From Neelides folsomi (taxonomy: Eukaryota; Arthropoda; Collembola; Neelipleona; Neelidae): DNA of 64,000 bases. The stretch lies in the NCBI GenBank assembly GCA_034687125.1, contig JAQGBZ010000027.1:186001-250000 (forward strand). The letters run 5' to 3'. The notes under the pieces were generated by a model that ran no database searches, was not told where the DNA came from, and saw only the letters and a program-made list of their open reading frames with translations. Made by a program: the position numbers and the translations under genes. Positions 1 to 14,000 of this stretch are shown here, piece after piece; position 1 is the first letter of the stretch, and every line of letters begins with the position of its first letter.

Positions 1-3000
1 GGTCGGGTTTAAGGTCAGGCAAAGCTGTAAAGAACCAATTCCAATCTCCAGTGTATTTAAGACTCCTTTCTTATTTGAATCTTTAAAGGCATTTTGCCAT
101 TGAGTAAGCAAAAGAGCGAGGAATTGGAAGGATTGATAGAGTTTTGGAAGTGATAAAAGTTAATCCTGAAGACGAGTCTTTTGTCTCGAGCCCAACCGCA
201 AGCTCAGTTTTCCTTCATTAACTTCGTCACGAAACGGGTGAGGATGTGATGAAGGTGGACAGGGGAGATAACATTGTAATTTCCCACTAACGGTCTGCAA
301 AGGTCGCGGGTTCGACCTCATGTCATGTCAACTTAAAGATTTCCATCGAAGAGATCCATGTGAATGATCAGAGTGATTACTTCTTTTTATATTCATTTCT
401 TACAATTTCAACTGTACTTTCTTCTCGGACGATCAGTCATCTTCACGTTACATAATTGCAAAGAAGATCTGAACAAGACTTACACTCTTACTTCCCTTTA
501 AAAAATGGCTGAGGGCAACGGTTGACTTTTCTTCATTCAATTCCCTTCAGCTCATTTTTCGACTTCAACGGATCGTCTTGTCCTTCTCCATTCCATGCAC
601 TTTTCCAAGGCATTAATCGCAGACATGCCCGAGACACTCCTACCAACGACAACCAATGAGTAAAAAAATGCACAGGGAAAAGATACATTGTAATGAATGG
701 TAGACATAGGCATACCAACGATGGTTATGAGTTTGCATAATAGATTAACGAACATTCTTGTTCAATATAAGGTTTAATGAGATAATGACCACAGCCCATG
801 ATATGGCAGTGGAGAAGACATTGCAAATAAGGTTAGATAATATTAGCATATGCAGCGTAGAACTTCCCTGAGGAAGTTCAAGTTCCTTTCGAACCTCTTC
901 CCTCTTCTCACATTATTATCACAGTGGAAAAAATGAGGTTGGGAAATAATAGTGTTGAGGAAAGACAACACGCCCGGAGCCAACCTCTAAACTTGTTATT
1001 AAACACAAAATAATTATGTAAGTAGGGATTAGAACTAATGCTCGTGTGGAGTCTCGTTGGTCTTAAATTCATGATGATTTGAACGATTGGAAAATTGGAA
1101 TGATGATTTGAGGAACCTAATTGTAAACTGTAATATTATAAAGTACATTATTAAATATGATCCAAACACGATTCACATAAATGATATTTACCAAAATAAT
1201 ATTTCTAAACAAACAATATTAATACTGTTGTCTTACTATACATAATCATTCTTGTATCATTATCATTATCATACCATGCATTATATAAGAATATAACGTA
1301 CTGATAATTGTGAGATATCCTTATGTAATGGTAGTGCATCACTAAACAAAAATATTCTTCTGTAATTATGATAAAAGTAAAAAAATATTACGATTTTGTC
1401 AAGTTCTTTAAAAGTGAATAAAATTGAACATTTGACATTTTAATATTTTTGTAAATTGAGATGTAAAGTGTTTAAGTTGAATAAAATATGAAAGTAAAAG
1501 AAAGGAAGTAAAATTAGCCATAATATTACAACACTCCCGAAGATAGTTAACCACAAGCCTCTTGGTAAATGCATCTGCTTTGATCCCAAAAAGGCTCAAA
1601 AGCAATAACGGAAAAGATGATGGGTCAGACAGAGTTGTAAATTTTGTGGCTGTGACATCCTTAGGAGTTCCAAATGGAAAGGAAATAGAAAATATTGTTG
1701 TATCAACAAGTAGCTCCTTTGTGAGAGGACCTCGTAAATGCGGTAATTAGAACCACACACATATATAGAAACGAAACACAATTGGGCTTTCTTTGAAAAT
1801 GGGTCGGGTCTAATTGTGATATAATGGTTGGTAAAAGAGGGCTAATAGCATTAAAAACCAAGGGACTTTTTATCTCTCAATCACAACCCTGATTTCCCTC
1901 CTGTTCCTCACATTGTTTAAAGAGAGTGTTCCTCATTACCATTTATATAACAAAAGATAGTCTTTGCTTCAATATTATTACTTACGTGTTTTACCTCTTA
2001 TTATGCATTTAACAATTTACTCACTTTATGCAAAAAAATTTGGTAAGTAGACTTATCATGTGAATTTACCTTTTTCTTGACAATGAAACCACAAACATGG
2101 AAGCGAATCCTTTGTGTCGCTTCTCTAAATGCAAACTCAACCTATTTAGCTCTCCTGTTTATCAAACATTATTGTGCTACAATATTTCCACTTTAGACCC
2201 AGAGTTTTCATTCTTAATTTTTTAACCTTCTCATTAGGCAAAAGTTTTAGCTAATTAATTATAGTCAGTGACAAGGGGATTATGAAAGGCAAACACCTGT
2301 TGAATAATACAAGAACAATAACATGTCATATTCATAACGTCAATTGTTATACGGATATGAGCCGCTGTTTATAATATCCTATTCAGTATTTGATAGCTTC
2401 TACTCGTATTATAGCTTCTATTATAACTTATTAATAGATGAATTTAATAAACAATGGAAAAGGGACAATAAGGAATAATAACGGCTGTATAATGTCAGGT
2501 TTCAGTTTAAAGAAGATCATGGTTGTTCAACACTGATAGAAATTATGAGCTTTTTCATACCATGTTTGCCCATTAAAGAATAACATTTAACATAGAGGAA
2601 AAGAAAATTAAATGAGAAATCGGTCGCTTCTTAAAGAAATAATGTTAAAAAATGTCTGAAGGCTCTCGACTTCATTTTTCTTAAATAGAGGATGTTAATT
2701 ACTCTTTCATTTTTGGTGATTGGATTATTGTTTCTCTTTATAGGAGTCTTGAGGCTCGATTTCTTAGCTAAATACAAACAACGGTTAAAGTTAGAATGAA
2801 ACACGAATATTGAAAGAGGAGCCATTGGCAATAATGTAAAACTCACAGTGTTATTTGGGATTGAGTTTAATTAATGGGAAGTTTAGCATAATTTGATACT
2901 CCACTGATATTGATTTCAAATTTTAAATATTCTACGTGATTCTTAAGTCTTAAGATAATTTGATCAAAATTAACCCTGAGTCGTAAGTTTAGTGAAATTG

Positions 3001-5684
3001 GATCTTTTGGACTTTGAGAGTTTGATATTCTAGCCCCCATGAATGAAAGATGCTGAATCGGTATGCAAATTAACTTACGATTAGAGGTAAAAAGTTTAGG
3101 AAAAGTAGGTAAGCAGTTTACATTTTACAGTAAACAATTTTGATACTTTAAGTTTTCTTGCGTGCAATGGAATGAATAATATAGAGGTTTGTAGTATCAG
3201 CCTGATAAAAAGATTAAGGCTTTATTATTTTGTTACAAAACTTTTTTTAAATTCCCAATGAGGTTCGTTAGAAAAAATAATGCGTCAGGATTTCTTTATA
3301 ATTCTTCCATTTTAGCTACTTTAGCAAGTTCCTTAAAATTCTACTTGATCTACAAGTTATGTTGAAAGTATTGTAATACAAATCTTATTTGAGTATTTCT
3401 TATAATATCAGTATTAGGAAATATTATATAAAAGCGGAAATTTCCTGAATCGATACATATTAATTATAATTAGTAATGGCCTTAAACTTCGAAAGATTCA
3501 CAATAAAAGAAGCGTGAGATCTCTCAACCTTCTAAATTCAAAACATCTCTCAAAATCAATGTGAAGAGAAAATGTTATAATGTTATATTTAACCATGTCT
3601 CATCTTCCATCTTCCATTCAAGTTTTTTAAGATACTTATAAAACTTCGTTACATGACCATACTCATTGTAGGGTATAAAAAAGTATGAAAAGGATTATTG
3701 ATGAATAAAGAAATTATTCTTTTAACTTTGAGAATCAATATCCATGTGCATTAAATATAGCCTGACCATCCTATGAGTATTTATAATACTTAAGTAATAA
3801 GCTTTAAGTTTTGAACTCTATCATTAAGTATAGTAATCTGTAGAATAGTAGCACCCACTCGAAGACTAATGCTAATGTACATTGGTTTTAATCTCTCCTT
3901 TGATTCACTGAGTTATTATGGTCAGACTCAATAAGGTCCTTTTGTCCTCTCTTTCTCATTAACTATTAAGTAAATGTGGAAGGATGAGAGAAGTCCTACT
4001 ATTGATTTCTAAAGATAAGCATGATTGATTTTAATGCAAAGCCATATTTCTCTCTTTGTCTCATCGCTTCCGCCTTCGTTCTTTCGATACTCGTAAAAAT
4101 GTTCCTATAAATGACTCATTCGTCCACACGACTAGAGCTGTTAAATCTGGTTGCGTATTAAATATTAATGGTTTAAATGCTCGGATTGGCCAGAGCGAAT
4201 TAGCTTAGAAGAATTACTTTCCACTGCCTTTTTTGGTATTGCATTAGCAAAGAACTAATAAGTATATGACAAGATTGCGAAAAGATCTTAACGTGTCTTT
4301 TTAAGTTCCTACAATACGCTGTTTACTATCTGTTTTCATATCATATCTATGATTCATTATTTTATTCTAAATTTTAGCCAAGTATTGGCTTTTTATCATA
4401 AATAACACATAAAAAGAATTATCATATCATATTCATTTGGGTATAAATGATAAAATAACTCAAAAGTGAAGTTGGATAAACTATTAATTATGAATAAACG
4501 AAAAATGCAATTTTTTGAAGAATTATTTTACTTTTAATTGACTTCAAATCATGGCGAATGGATTACATAAAGTTTTATATAATGGCCCAGTTTTCCTCAA
4601 GAATCCCAAGTTACCAATTAACAATAAAGATAGACATTCCAACTACTGTTATTTAACTTTTTCCATGAATTGACTATGGAGAGCATCAAAATATTGTTAA
4701 AGGAAGACCCAGTTTACGCAGATTAAATAAGTTCTCTAGACTTGTAAATGGAAAGGCGAGTAGGGTATTTATTTTTCCTTATATTTATCATTTAATGGTA
4801 AGACGTTTACTCAAGTTGTAGATAAATGCAGAGGAACTATTACAACCTACATTGTATTACACAAACCAAATGATGAGGGTGAGATAAGAGAAAATAAAAC
4901 AAAGGGATTATCATCCCCTAATCATCATTGTGCTTATAACTGTATACACAAAGGGAACAAACAAATTAAATTAAATTACAGCCAATACCTCCTGCAATGT
5001 GCGAATTCATTAATAAGCACATTGGGCTAATAAGATTTGTTTATCACAATGTCATGTTGGGGGGTTTATCATCTCAAACTCAAACACTTATTGTTAGGCT
5101 AATCTTTTTATAATTTTCAATATTGAATATCATTTTTGTAAATGATTTTTTTAAAAACTTTTTTCTAAATTACATTACAAGCCAATCAAAATCAAATAAT
5201 TAATTATAATGTTTAAATTCTTAATTTTAAACGTGTAGGCTCATTACAAGCGAAGAACGACAAAGATTTGAATTTAAATTCAACAAACTTTGTTATTAAA
5301 TATTAAAGGTGAAAAAAGTATACAAGGATGAAGACAATGCAAGTTACGAGTTATTATTCGTCCCGACATGTTTGCCGCGACGAATGTCAAATCTGAGAGA
5401 TGGCATTTTCATGAAATATAGACATAGATTGATGAAATATAATAATTGATGAATAGTGAATATTTATTTCCGACTATGAAAATAGTATATAAATATTATA
5501 ATATACAAAAACATAAATTATTATTCATATTTAACAATATACACCGTATACCTATTCAATTTATGACAAGATATAAAATTTTGTAAAAAAATGATCGAAG
5601 GTAGGAAGGTTCAATTTTTAACAGAAAACAAAATAACAGATATTACAGAATGGTATATTATCTTACCACAATTATAGTTAAAAT
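1..5684. other. 5.7 kb with no supportable gene
   Basis: AT-rich sequence with stops in every frame. The only open stretches are about 60-70 codons long, lack recognisable domains and have no convincing exon chain. A tRNA B-box-like string lies near 297-316 and a possible LTR-like end near 1130-1534, but both were too weak to call. The right-hand part borders the 3' end of the strumpellin gene and may hold its downstream flank. I see no tRNA, rRNA or long repeat here. It could be intergenic, an intron of a gene beyond the left edge, or regulatory DNA. Confidence 0.5.
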
Positions 5685-8600
5685 TCATGAATTGATCACA
5701 GATTGAACAATATTTGGAATGAGGTTGAGTGGAGGGACTAAAAGGCTCACCAACTTCATTACTTCACTTTCTCCTATAGGACTGACTTGAGAGAATATTT
5801 TGAGGAAGTAGTAAGTGACAGCAGCTTCAAGAAGGTCATCTTTCTGAGGAGACGACGAGTTCCCCATATGGCTCAAAATGGAATTCAGATATTGACAAAG
5901 GTAAGAAATGTAATTGAATGTATGCTGCTCGTTGAATTGAACAAGAAGGGTCGAAACTCCAATAAGGAATGGATATCCATCAAATGCATCAGAAGCTTTG
6001 CGACAAATGAGACTTCCTAGAAAGTAATGATGTTTGTAATTAATATACCTAATTTATTTAGTTAATGTTAAAACATAATCAATTTGAATTAGTACCTTTA
6101 GAATAAGTTAGTTTTTGGAGATGGTAAATAGTAGAAAATGCGAGTTGAAGTCCCAAAAAGTTTAATTGTTTTTGTGGAATGTAAACTTTTGATAATGGTT
6201 CGTATAATCCTAATGGTTCTGAGTGATTCATAATTTCAAAAGTTGCAGTTGGATTACCATGCAGAGTTTTATTCTCTCTTAAGTCATCAGCTGATAATCT
6301 ATAGTATATAAACACAATTAAGAAATAGCCAATGTGATCTTTATTCATAATTTTTAAAAAATTTATGTAATATTCAATTTCATTACTCGTTCATTTGAGC
6401 TATCGCATTGTAAAGTTGCTTTGCTTGACAATTCGCACTAACTCTCAACTGATACTGAATTTGAAGTCGAAAGAGTTGAAGTTGACCAATTTTCAAATAT
6501 AAAAGTGTTTGTTGATTCTTTGCTACTTTATTAATCCACAGTTGATATGTTTTGATCGGATGGTCTAAAAATTTAAAGGGTTTAAAAGAATAAATATTGT
6601 TACATGATATTTAGTTAATTATTATTAATTATCACTTCAATGCTTACTTATTAATTTTGTCACAGGCTTTAGATCGTGTTTGATCATTGTTAAAGAATTC
6701 AAGGCCATTTTTTCAGATGCTTCGGTTTCATAACTTTTAACTAGTTTCTAAATTAATATTCAAATTAGAATATTCAAGAAAAACTACAACTAAATTTTTT
6801 TAATTGTGTATTTAAAATAAAAAAATCATTTAACCTTAAGATTCTCAACCATCATAAAAGAAAAGAGTTTGTCAAGTCCAATAAGCCCTTGTATATCCAC
6901 GGCTTTTTCCATCAGTGCAAATAGTTCCGGTGAGACAAGCGAAGTGTGACTTTTAATGTCATACCATGTAGAATTGCTTGTGATGAAAATTGTTGTACGC
7001 GGATTGGTAAGATTAATTAATTCATTAGCAAGCCTTCCCATGTAAGTCACGGCTGAGGAATCTTCTGGTGGATAAACCACAAGTGGAACATCCCTCGATT
7101 GGTAAATTGACTCGAAATGAAGAACTTTCGATTTAGAATAAACATTACTTTCTTGTTCTGTTGTGAAATTGGTTACTCTTGATAATTCTTCTTGAAAAAT
7201 CTAATCAAATAACAATTTATAAATTCAAATACCATTAAAAACAAATGTTGTGAGGTAAATTCAATAAATACATTGTATGATTAATTTAATTAAAAAAGGT
7301 TTTCGCTATTTACCTTTAGACCATAAGAATTAACATAATCTCCAATATATTCAAAGCTTCGTCGAATTCCATCCATTTTGTTAGCAAGAATTGTCAATCT
7401 TGTTTTTAAATTGTCTTTCACGGCATTCTTTGGTGAAAAATTGAGCGTGTCGTTGAAACAGCGCCCAAGTTGCATTACAAGTTCTTTCCGAATTCCATTT
7501 TCTAAAAGTTTCTTTGGATCAACTCTAATAATTCCAACAAGAGTTGTTTGCATTTTTAAAATTCCTTCTGTGAGAATTGACATGTCATGTGTGAGCCTTG
7601 AAACCTTAATAAAAATCGTCAAAGTCAAAATAATAAAAAAGTGCTATAATTTTCCATTGTAAAGTTTTATTAAAAAATAAATTTTCTCATACCTTTTGCC
7701 GATCTTCAAGTTGAGCAAAATCTTTTATTTTTGATTTATCCAAACGGGTCGGTATTTCTTTCATGGATGTGGTTTGAACATCAATGATTTCATGAAGGAG
7801 TCTGAAAAGAGACTCTGGAATAATTTGAAGAACCTTTTGGACATAAGAAACAAGTTCGGTGGAGTAGTAGGAAGAGACTGTGACAAGTTCAGACGACTTT
7901 GCTTGATTCAGGCGCATCAGTGGCATGTCCATGGCTGAAGAAAGCTAAAATTATGAATTATTAATACCAAATTATTAATAAAAGAATTATTAATTAAATA
8001 ATGTCAAATATTTACCTTTAGAAATACTGCTCTTAGTTTTGAAACCGAAAATGGATCTTTTTGAATAAGTTCTTGCATTTGTGGAGTGTAATTGTCAATA
8101 AGTGATCCCCATGCGTAGCTCAAGTCGCTTACTATTTGTAGAGAAACCAAAACGTCTTCGTTTAGAGACCCAGTTTTGAGCATTTTATGAAGGCAAGTCA
8201 CAGTTTCGGAGACCCACTCACGAACTTCAACTTTACTCTCAAGGCCGTGAAATTCTTTTAAAATATTTAAAATTATGGAATATTAGTTCAATAAAGAGTA
8301 GGTTTATATTTTCGTCTTCCGAGTGAGATCGTGATTTGAGCTTTGAGCAATATAATGCCCATGGCCATAACACAAGATACAAATTTTTAATAGTTAATAT
8401 CATTTTATTAAGTACCAAGCATTTCGTCGAAAGCTCTAATGAGCTCAATGATTTTTCTTCCAGACATCAATAATTGATCAAAATCTAATGAATTAATCTG
8501 AGAAGCCTTAATTTCCAACCATTTATATAGATTTTCTGAAATTAAACAAATTAACGCCATTAAAAATTTTTGTTCATTTTTTGTTAAACTAGGGTTTTAC

Positions 8601-10658
8601 CATTCTTTTCAATTCTCGTTAATGGTTTATTTCCGCTAAAAACTTCAGCAAGTTCTTTGACTCGTTCCATGGCCTCGTTTCGTTTTTCAATCCATTTTTC
8701 ACGTTTTTCTGAAAGTAGCTGCAAGAATGTAAAATAAAAATCTTTGAAAGGAAAAAACCTTGATCTTATTATTTTTTTACCTATTATACTACTTAAATGA
8801 TAATCTGCTAATTATAATACACTTCGATTGAGTAAGCAAATAATAATTACATTAAATCGTAGAGTTGTTCAATTTACCTTTTTAAAAAGCTCCTTGACTT
8901 TAAGTTCTAGTTGAGCAATTTGCAAAAGGAGATTTAATAGTTTTACTGGTTTGTATTTTATCTCATTTTGAATTAAATCTCTATTTTGTTTACATTTTTT
9001 ATTTGTTTCTTCTAAATAAAAACAGTAATGTAGCAATTAAAATCAAATGATCTTTGAAAATGAAAAAATTAATCAACTTACGATTTGCTATTGGTGTGTT
9101 ATGAAGCATTGCCCATCTTAAAACCACATTTGATTCTCTTAACAAATTAATAATTTTAGAGAATTTCTCTAAAATATTTTCTTCTCCTATGACTCCTTCT
9201 TTAAGAATCTCTTCAGCCTCCATCGAAAGAATGTCAATCTTCGGGCCCATTTTACTACAAATGTATTTCACATTATGAACTTCAACCGTATTACTCAACG
9301 CTTGTTTGGCTGCTCTGAAATGATCCCAAGCTTCAAGAAGATTCATATGAATGTCCAAGTAAATTGGAATGATCCAGTTATCCGAGAAAAACTTATCTGT
9401 AATTTCTCTCATGAGAGCTGACTCCTCTTGAAGAACATTATTAGAAAAAAAGAGAATGACAGTGAGGATTGAAGCTTGTTGACTCAAAGCTGTTGATCGA
9501 TGTTCTGGAAGTGGATAAGAGCCGAGTTGATTGTAAACATCGTCGGATCGGAGACGTCCAATTAACAGATGAATAAAAGATTGATTGATTGGAACTCTCC
9601 TATAAAATCATTAATTTTAATTTTAACAATATTATAAATATGGCTAAATATATAAAATGAAATTATTATTCAGTGTAAATATACAAATATCATTTTACCT
9701 GAAGTAATCTATAGGATAATTTAAAGGACGTTTAGTTTTGGTAAGCCCAGTGGATCGTAAAAGTTTGCAAACATCGTCGACGCTGGTTCCCGAAGACTGA
9801 ATACTTGTATACCGATAAAAAGAAGTCAGCATTCTTTCTCGAACTGATCCGTCGATATTCCAATCAATCATCAAAAGCATCACTCCATAAAGATAGATTG
9901 ATTCTGCCTGATTTTAATATTTATGAATGATTAAATTTTGACGAAATAAAACTTGATACAATCTTATTATTTGATAAATTGAATTATCGTAAAATATTTT
10001 ATAAATAAGTACCATTAATTGTTTGCCTTCGCCATTGTACAAAATGTTTTCGAAACTCATTTGAATGTATAATCCATTTTGAACATCTTCAAGGAATTTA
10101 TTTAAATCCGAAATATATTTGTAGATGCTTTCGAAAAGTAGATAAAATTTCGTGAGAAGTTCATGATAATTTTTTCTTAGTTCCTCATCCAATTCTTGCA
10201 AAGCCTAATCATCAAATAAATGATTTAAAAAAATCATTATACAGAGATAACAAATTTTAAAAGTAATATGTAGGTAATTAAGATTATTACCTGATTTTTT
10301 TCAATTTTCATTTCAAACGCTTCAGTATTAGAAAAATATGTGAGGTCGCTGATGATTTCTCCATATTTCGAAAATTCTCCTTTCCCTTCAAATCTAACAA
10401 AACATAATACACGAAAATGTTAAAACGGCTAAAAGAATTATTTTTTTACCTTAACTTAAAATGTTATTATAAAGAACTATGAATTAACCGACATTAAAAT
10501 TTTACTTTAATCATTGATATAATTTATATAACTTACTTGAAGACAAGAGGAATATTTTCTTTGAGACGTAGAAGTTTAGCAAGGATCCCATTTCCTCTTG
10601 AAACAATCTTTAAAATAGTTTGTCCGCATAAATTGTTATCTGCTAAAAAATCTGCCAT
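5685..10658 (-). CDS. WASHC5: WASH complex subunit 5 (strumpellin)
   Basis: Strumpellin is the large helical scaffold of the WASH complex, which drives Arp2/3 actin branching on endosomes for cargo sorting. I assembled 16 exons: 10537-10658, 10291-10393, 10013-10204, 9699-9907, 9082-9599, 8878-9011, 8601-8718, 8416-8535, 8016-8254, 7693-7944, 7314-7604, 6835-7200, 6648-6747, 6387-6564, 6096-6298 and 5685-6016. They give 1,158 residues, about the length of the human protein. The start reads [13 protein letters not shown], and long collinear matches follow: EGEVRERML-like [58 protein letters not shown] and GLKIFQEE-like [11 protein letters not shown]. The C-terminal part is less conserved but keeps the frame. 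The gene is head to head with DRC3, with 420 bases between start codons. No broken domain is visible. Confidence 0.95.
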
Positions 10659-11078
10659 TTCGTATAATAATTTATTGCGCTTAAAGAGTTAGCAATGACT
10701 TTAAATGACAACTTGATCTAATGTTCAATTATGTTAAAGAATAAACAAAATTTTTATCACGAATATTTTCTTATCATTTTATAAAGGAAAAGTTGTTGAA
10801 TTGTGTAGACAAAAGTGCAAGCTATAGTGTGATGATAAAACTAAAACTAAACAAGTAACGTTTATCGTTGTTCCATACAGCTTGTAGGCTTAATTGGAAT
10901 TGATTCAATGATTGATCGATAAAGTCTTAAGACATACACCAAAGCTATAGTAATACTCTCGGTATCTCCATTTAATCATAAAAGAACTTATTGAGTTTAT
11001 AAAGAACAAATAAGAGCTATTTATTTAACCTGTTAAAAATATATCCTGTATTAAAGTGAATTAGCTTTCCAATTAAAA
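10659..11078. promoter_or_regulatory. Divergent intergenic region between WASHC5 and DRC3
   Basis: These 420 bases separate the two start codons and must carry both 5' UTRs and promoters. The sequence is AT-rich. I can point to no clear TATA box, initiator or X-box motif (the RFX site expected for cilia genes), so its role is inferred from gene orientation only. Confidence 0.5.
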
Positions 11079-14000
11079 ATGTATGGTCCGAATAAAAAGT
11101 CACTGAAATGGCTGAAAAAGAAACAGAAACGCCCACGTCAAATTCGCGACTACGAGACAAACCCAAATGATCCTCTTCATTCTGAACCCGTCACCATCAG
11201 CGAAAAAATGATCGTCGACGCTCTCACGGCCGTTCGAGATCTTCAACTCCCTGAGGAAGAGGAAGCAAAAATTTTCGAAAGAATTGAGAAAGAAAAGTTC
11301 AAGAAAAAGGTTTTGAAATCATTTTTTACTTTTTAATTCCTCCTTGAATTATTTAGCATGTTATAATAAAAATAAAAATTATCTAAATAAAGTTATTTTA
11401 ATATAATAAATATTTAGGACGAATATGGCCAAAAATTGTCCTCTAGTTCAGACGATGAAGCACCGATCAAGCCACCAAGAGCTTCAATGGCTAAACATCT
11501 TCGCCTATCACATAAAAGTTGTTCTTTTTAAATATAAAATATTTAATTAACTAATTTATTTCATTATCATAAGCAGTTATTGGAGAAAATTGGTTATGTA
11601 ATAAATTTAATCTGGTTTCAGATTTTGATGTTATTGGAAATTTGGGCCATATGGAAAACTTGGTTCAGTTGGAGCTTACAAATAATTTGATAACAAAAAT
11701 TGAAGGACTTGGAAATTTGGATAACTTGAAACATCTTGATTTGAGCTATAATTGTATTCATAGAATAGAGAATTTAGACAAATTACGAAAATTGGAAACT
11801 TTAATAATCACCAACAATCGGATTAAGATCATCGATAACATGGAAAACAACCTGAGACTTAAAATTCTCAATTTTGCTGCAAATGAAATTGACGATCTTC
11901 CATCTGTAATTTCTTAACAATTCCTTAATCAAAATAGTAAAATCAAAGATTTATACATGAGATATATGCATTTGTAAATTATTTTATTCAATTTGCTTTT
12001 ATATTAGATAAAATATTGTCGTCAATTTCTCCGTCTCCGTTCCATTGTTTTTAAATCGAATCCCATTTCAAGATCTCTGGATTATAGATTATTCACCATT
12101 GCAATGATTCCACAAGTTTTCATGATTGATTACAGACTTGTCACAAACTCTGAGAAAAAACAAGCACGAAAAATGTTTAGAGATCTCATTAGAAGACTTG
12201 AAGAATCTGAAGATCAAAAGCGCCGTCGAGCCTCCGTCGTAGAAGCTGAAATTGAAGTAACTTTAAATGAAATAATACAATAATAACGAGAAATTCAAAT
12301 ATGCAATTTTATATTAGTTGAAAGAACGTGAGAAAGAAGCTTTTGTCAATTTATTTGCTGAAGATGTTTTATGGAATGAACTTTTTAAAAATGATCCTAA
12401 AGGAGAAGCACTTCTTGAAATCATCGATGATAAAGGGAATATAGAGTCCACGTAAGTAAATTAAATAAGATTCTTAAATCATTTATATCAAAAAGGAAGA
12501 TTTACCGTAATAATTTATTTACAATTAGTAAAAATTAATTAATATATTTTTAAAAAAACTTGATCAGTTTTAGAGCAGCTTTCAATACCGTAAGTAAAAT
12601 GATCTCAATGAAAGGCTTCCGTCTCTTTCAACGTCGTAAAAATGAATTCAAAGCATTTGAAGCTGGGAGAACCGAAGCTGTTTTAGAACTCAGGAATGAT
12701 GTCGCAGGGTAAATTCAAAAACACAAAACTAAACATTTACAATTGGTAATACAGTTCATCTAACATTAAGGCTTTAATAGAATTTTATTGATTAAATAAA
12801 CCAATTTTAGGATGTTTGATTCTTTCTTTGATTGGGCATTCCATGAAATCCGGGATATGAAAAGATGTGCTGATTTACTTCATGGAGTTGAAATGAGGAC
12901 GGTTATGTTTGAAGGGTTCGAGGTTCCTCTTGACCAAGTCAACGTTCAAGCATGTCTTAACGATCTTGCCCTCCACTTCATCGAAGTTACGCATTCAATT
13001 TGGTATGAAGTGATGACAAAGGAAATGACTCTGGATGAAATTATTGAGGTGTCTTAATTTCCTTATTAACTCTGTTTAATCAATATTAAAGTATAACATC
13101 CAATTTACATTTTATAAAAGTACTATAATTTCCCAATTAGGAACATGTTGAATTGGCCAAGATACGGTCAAAAAAGCACTTGGTTAAATTTGAAGAATGG
13201 ATTCCGCAAGAGTTTGAGCGCCTTCGTCTTTTAGAGGATAAACTGAATAGATCACTCCATGAGGCTCTTATGAATAGAAATATGATCAAGAAAAATGTTG
13301 ATCTTCAGCAGTATCACAAGAGCGTAACTTAAAAATCTAAACTTTAACGATGGGTGAAATGCAGATTATTAAAAATTTAAAATCACCAGATATAATGATA
13401 TTGTTTAAAGAATTGCATTTTTGTAGCTTGCAATGGATAGAGCTCAACTATTGGATCATATCCAGAAGTCCCATATGTACCGAATTGGAGTTATTAACAC
13501 AAAAGAATCACAATTTCTAACTAAAATAAAGAGGAGTAATTTGCGAGACATTCATCATATTCGATTGTAAAATTAACATTTTATTAAATTATTCTTTAGA
13601 ATTAGAATTACAAATAGTTAAATATTTGCTAATATACAGATAATTCACAAAATAGGCAAGAAGTTCACCGAAATCGTATGCGTGTGGCTGAGTTGAGTTA
13701 CTTCGCTGATTGGCAAATGCGTCGTTTGAATCTTCGTGGAATTCTCCCTTATGTCACTGCTTACATTCCAGCAGTTAGAGGAAAACAGAGGATCGAACAA
13801 TTTTACGAAGAAGGAGTTGACGTCCAAAAGTCCAAAAAGATTGAATATCTCGAATATGACGGAGAAGGAGGATTTAATTGGATTAAGGCAGAAAACATCC
13901 ACCGAGTAATTTTTAATAATTAATAAAATTAAATCATTTATAAACGTTAGTCTACAATAAACATTTTTAGTTTGACGTTCATTGAGACTCATTGACCTTA

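Noticed and set aside
250-340. tRNA-like B box (gggttcgacct) after a ctgcaaa loop-like string
   Set aside because: I could not pair acceptor, D and anticodon stems around it. At most it is a worn tRNA-derived SINE fragment; a tRNA scan would decide.
552-755. 67-codon minus-strand ORF
   Set aside because: No ATG-supported exon context and no recognisable domain; chance length in this composition.
1130-1600. Possible LTR-like end (TGTTG...ACA ends on the minus strand next to a purine-rich string)
   Set aside because: No second LTR, no pol motifs and no clear target duplication, so a fossil LTR element is not supported.
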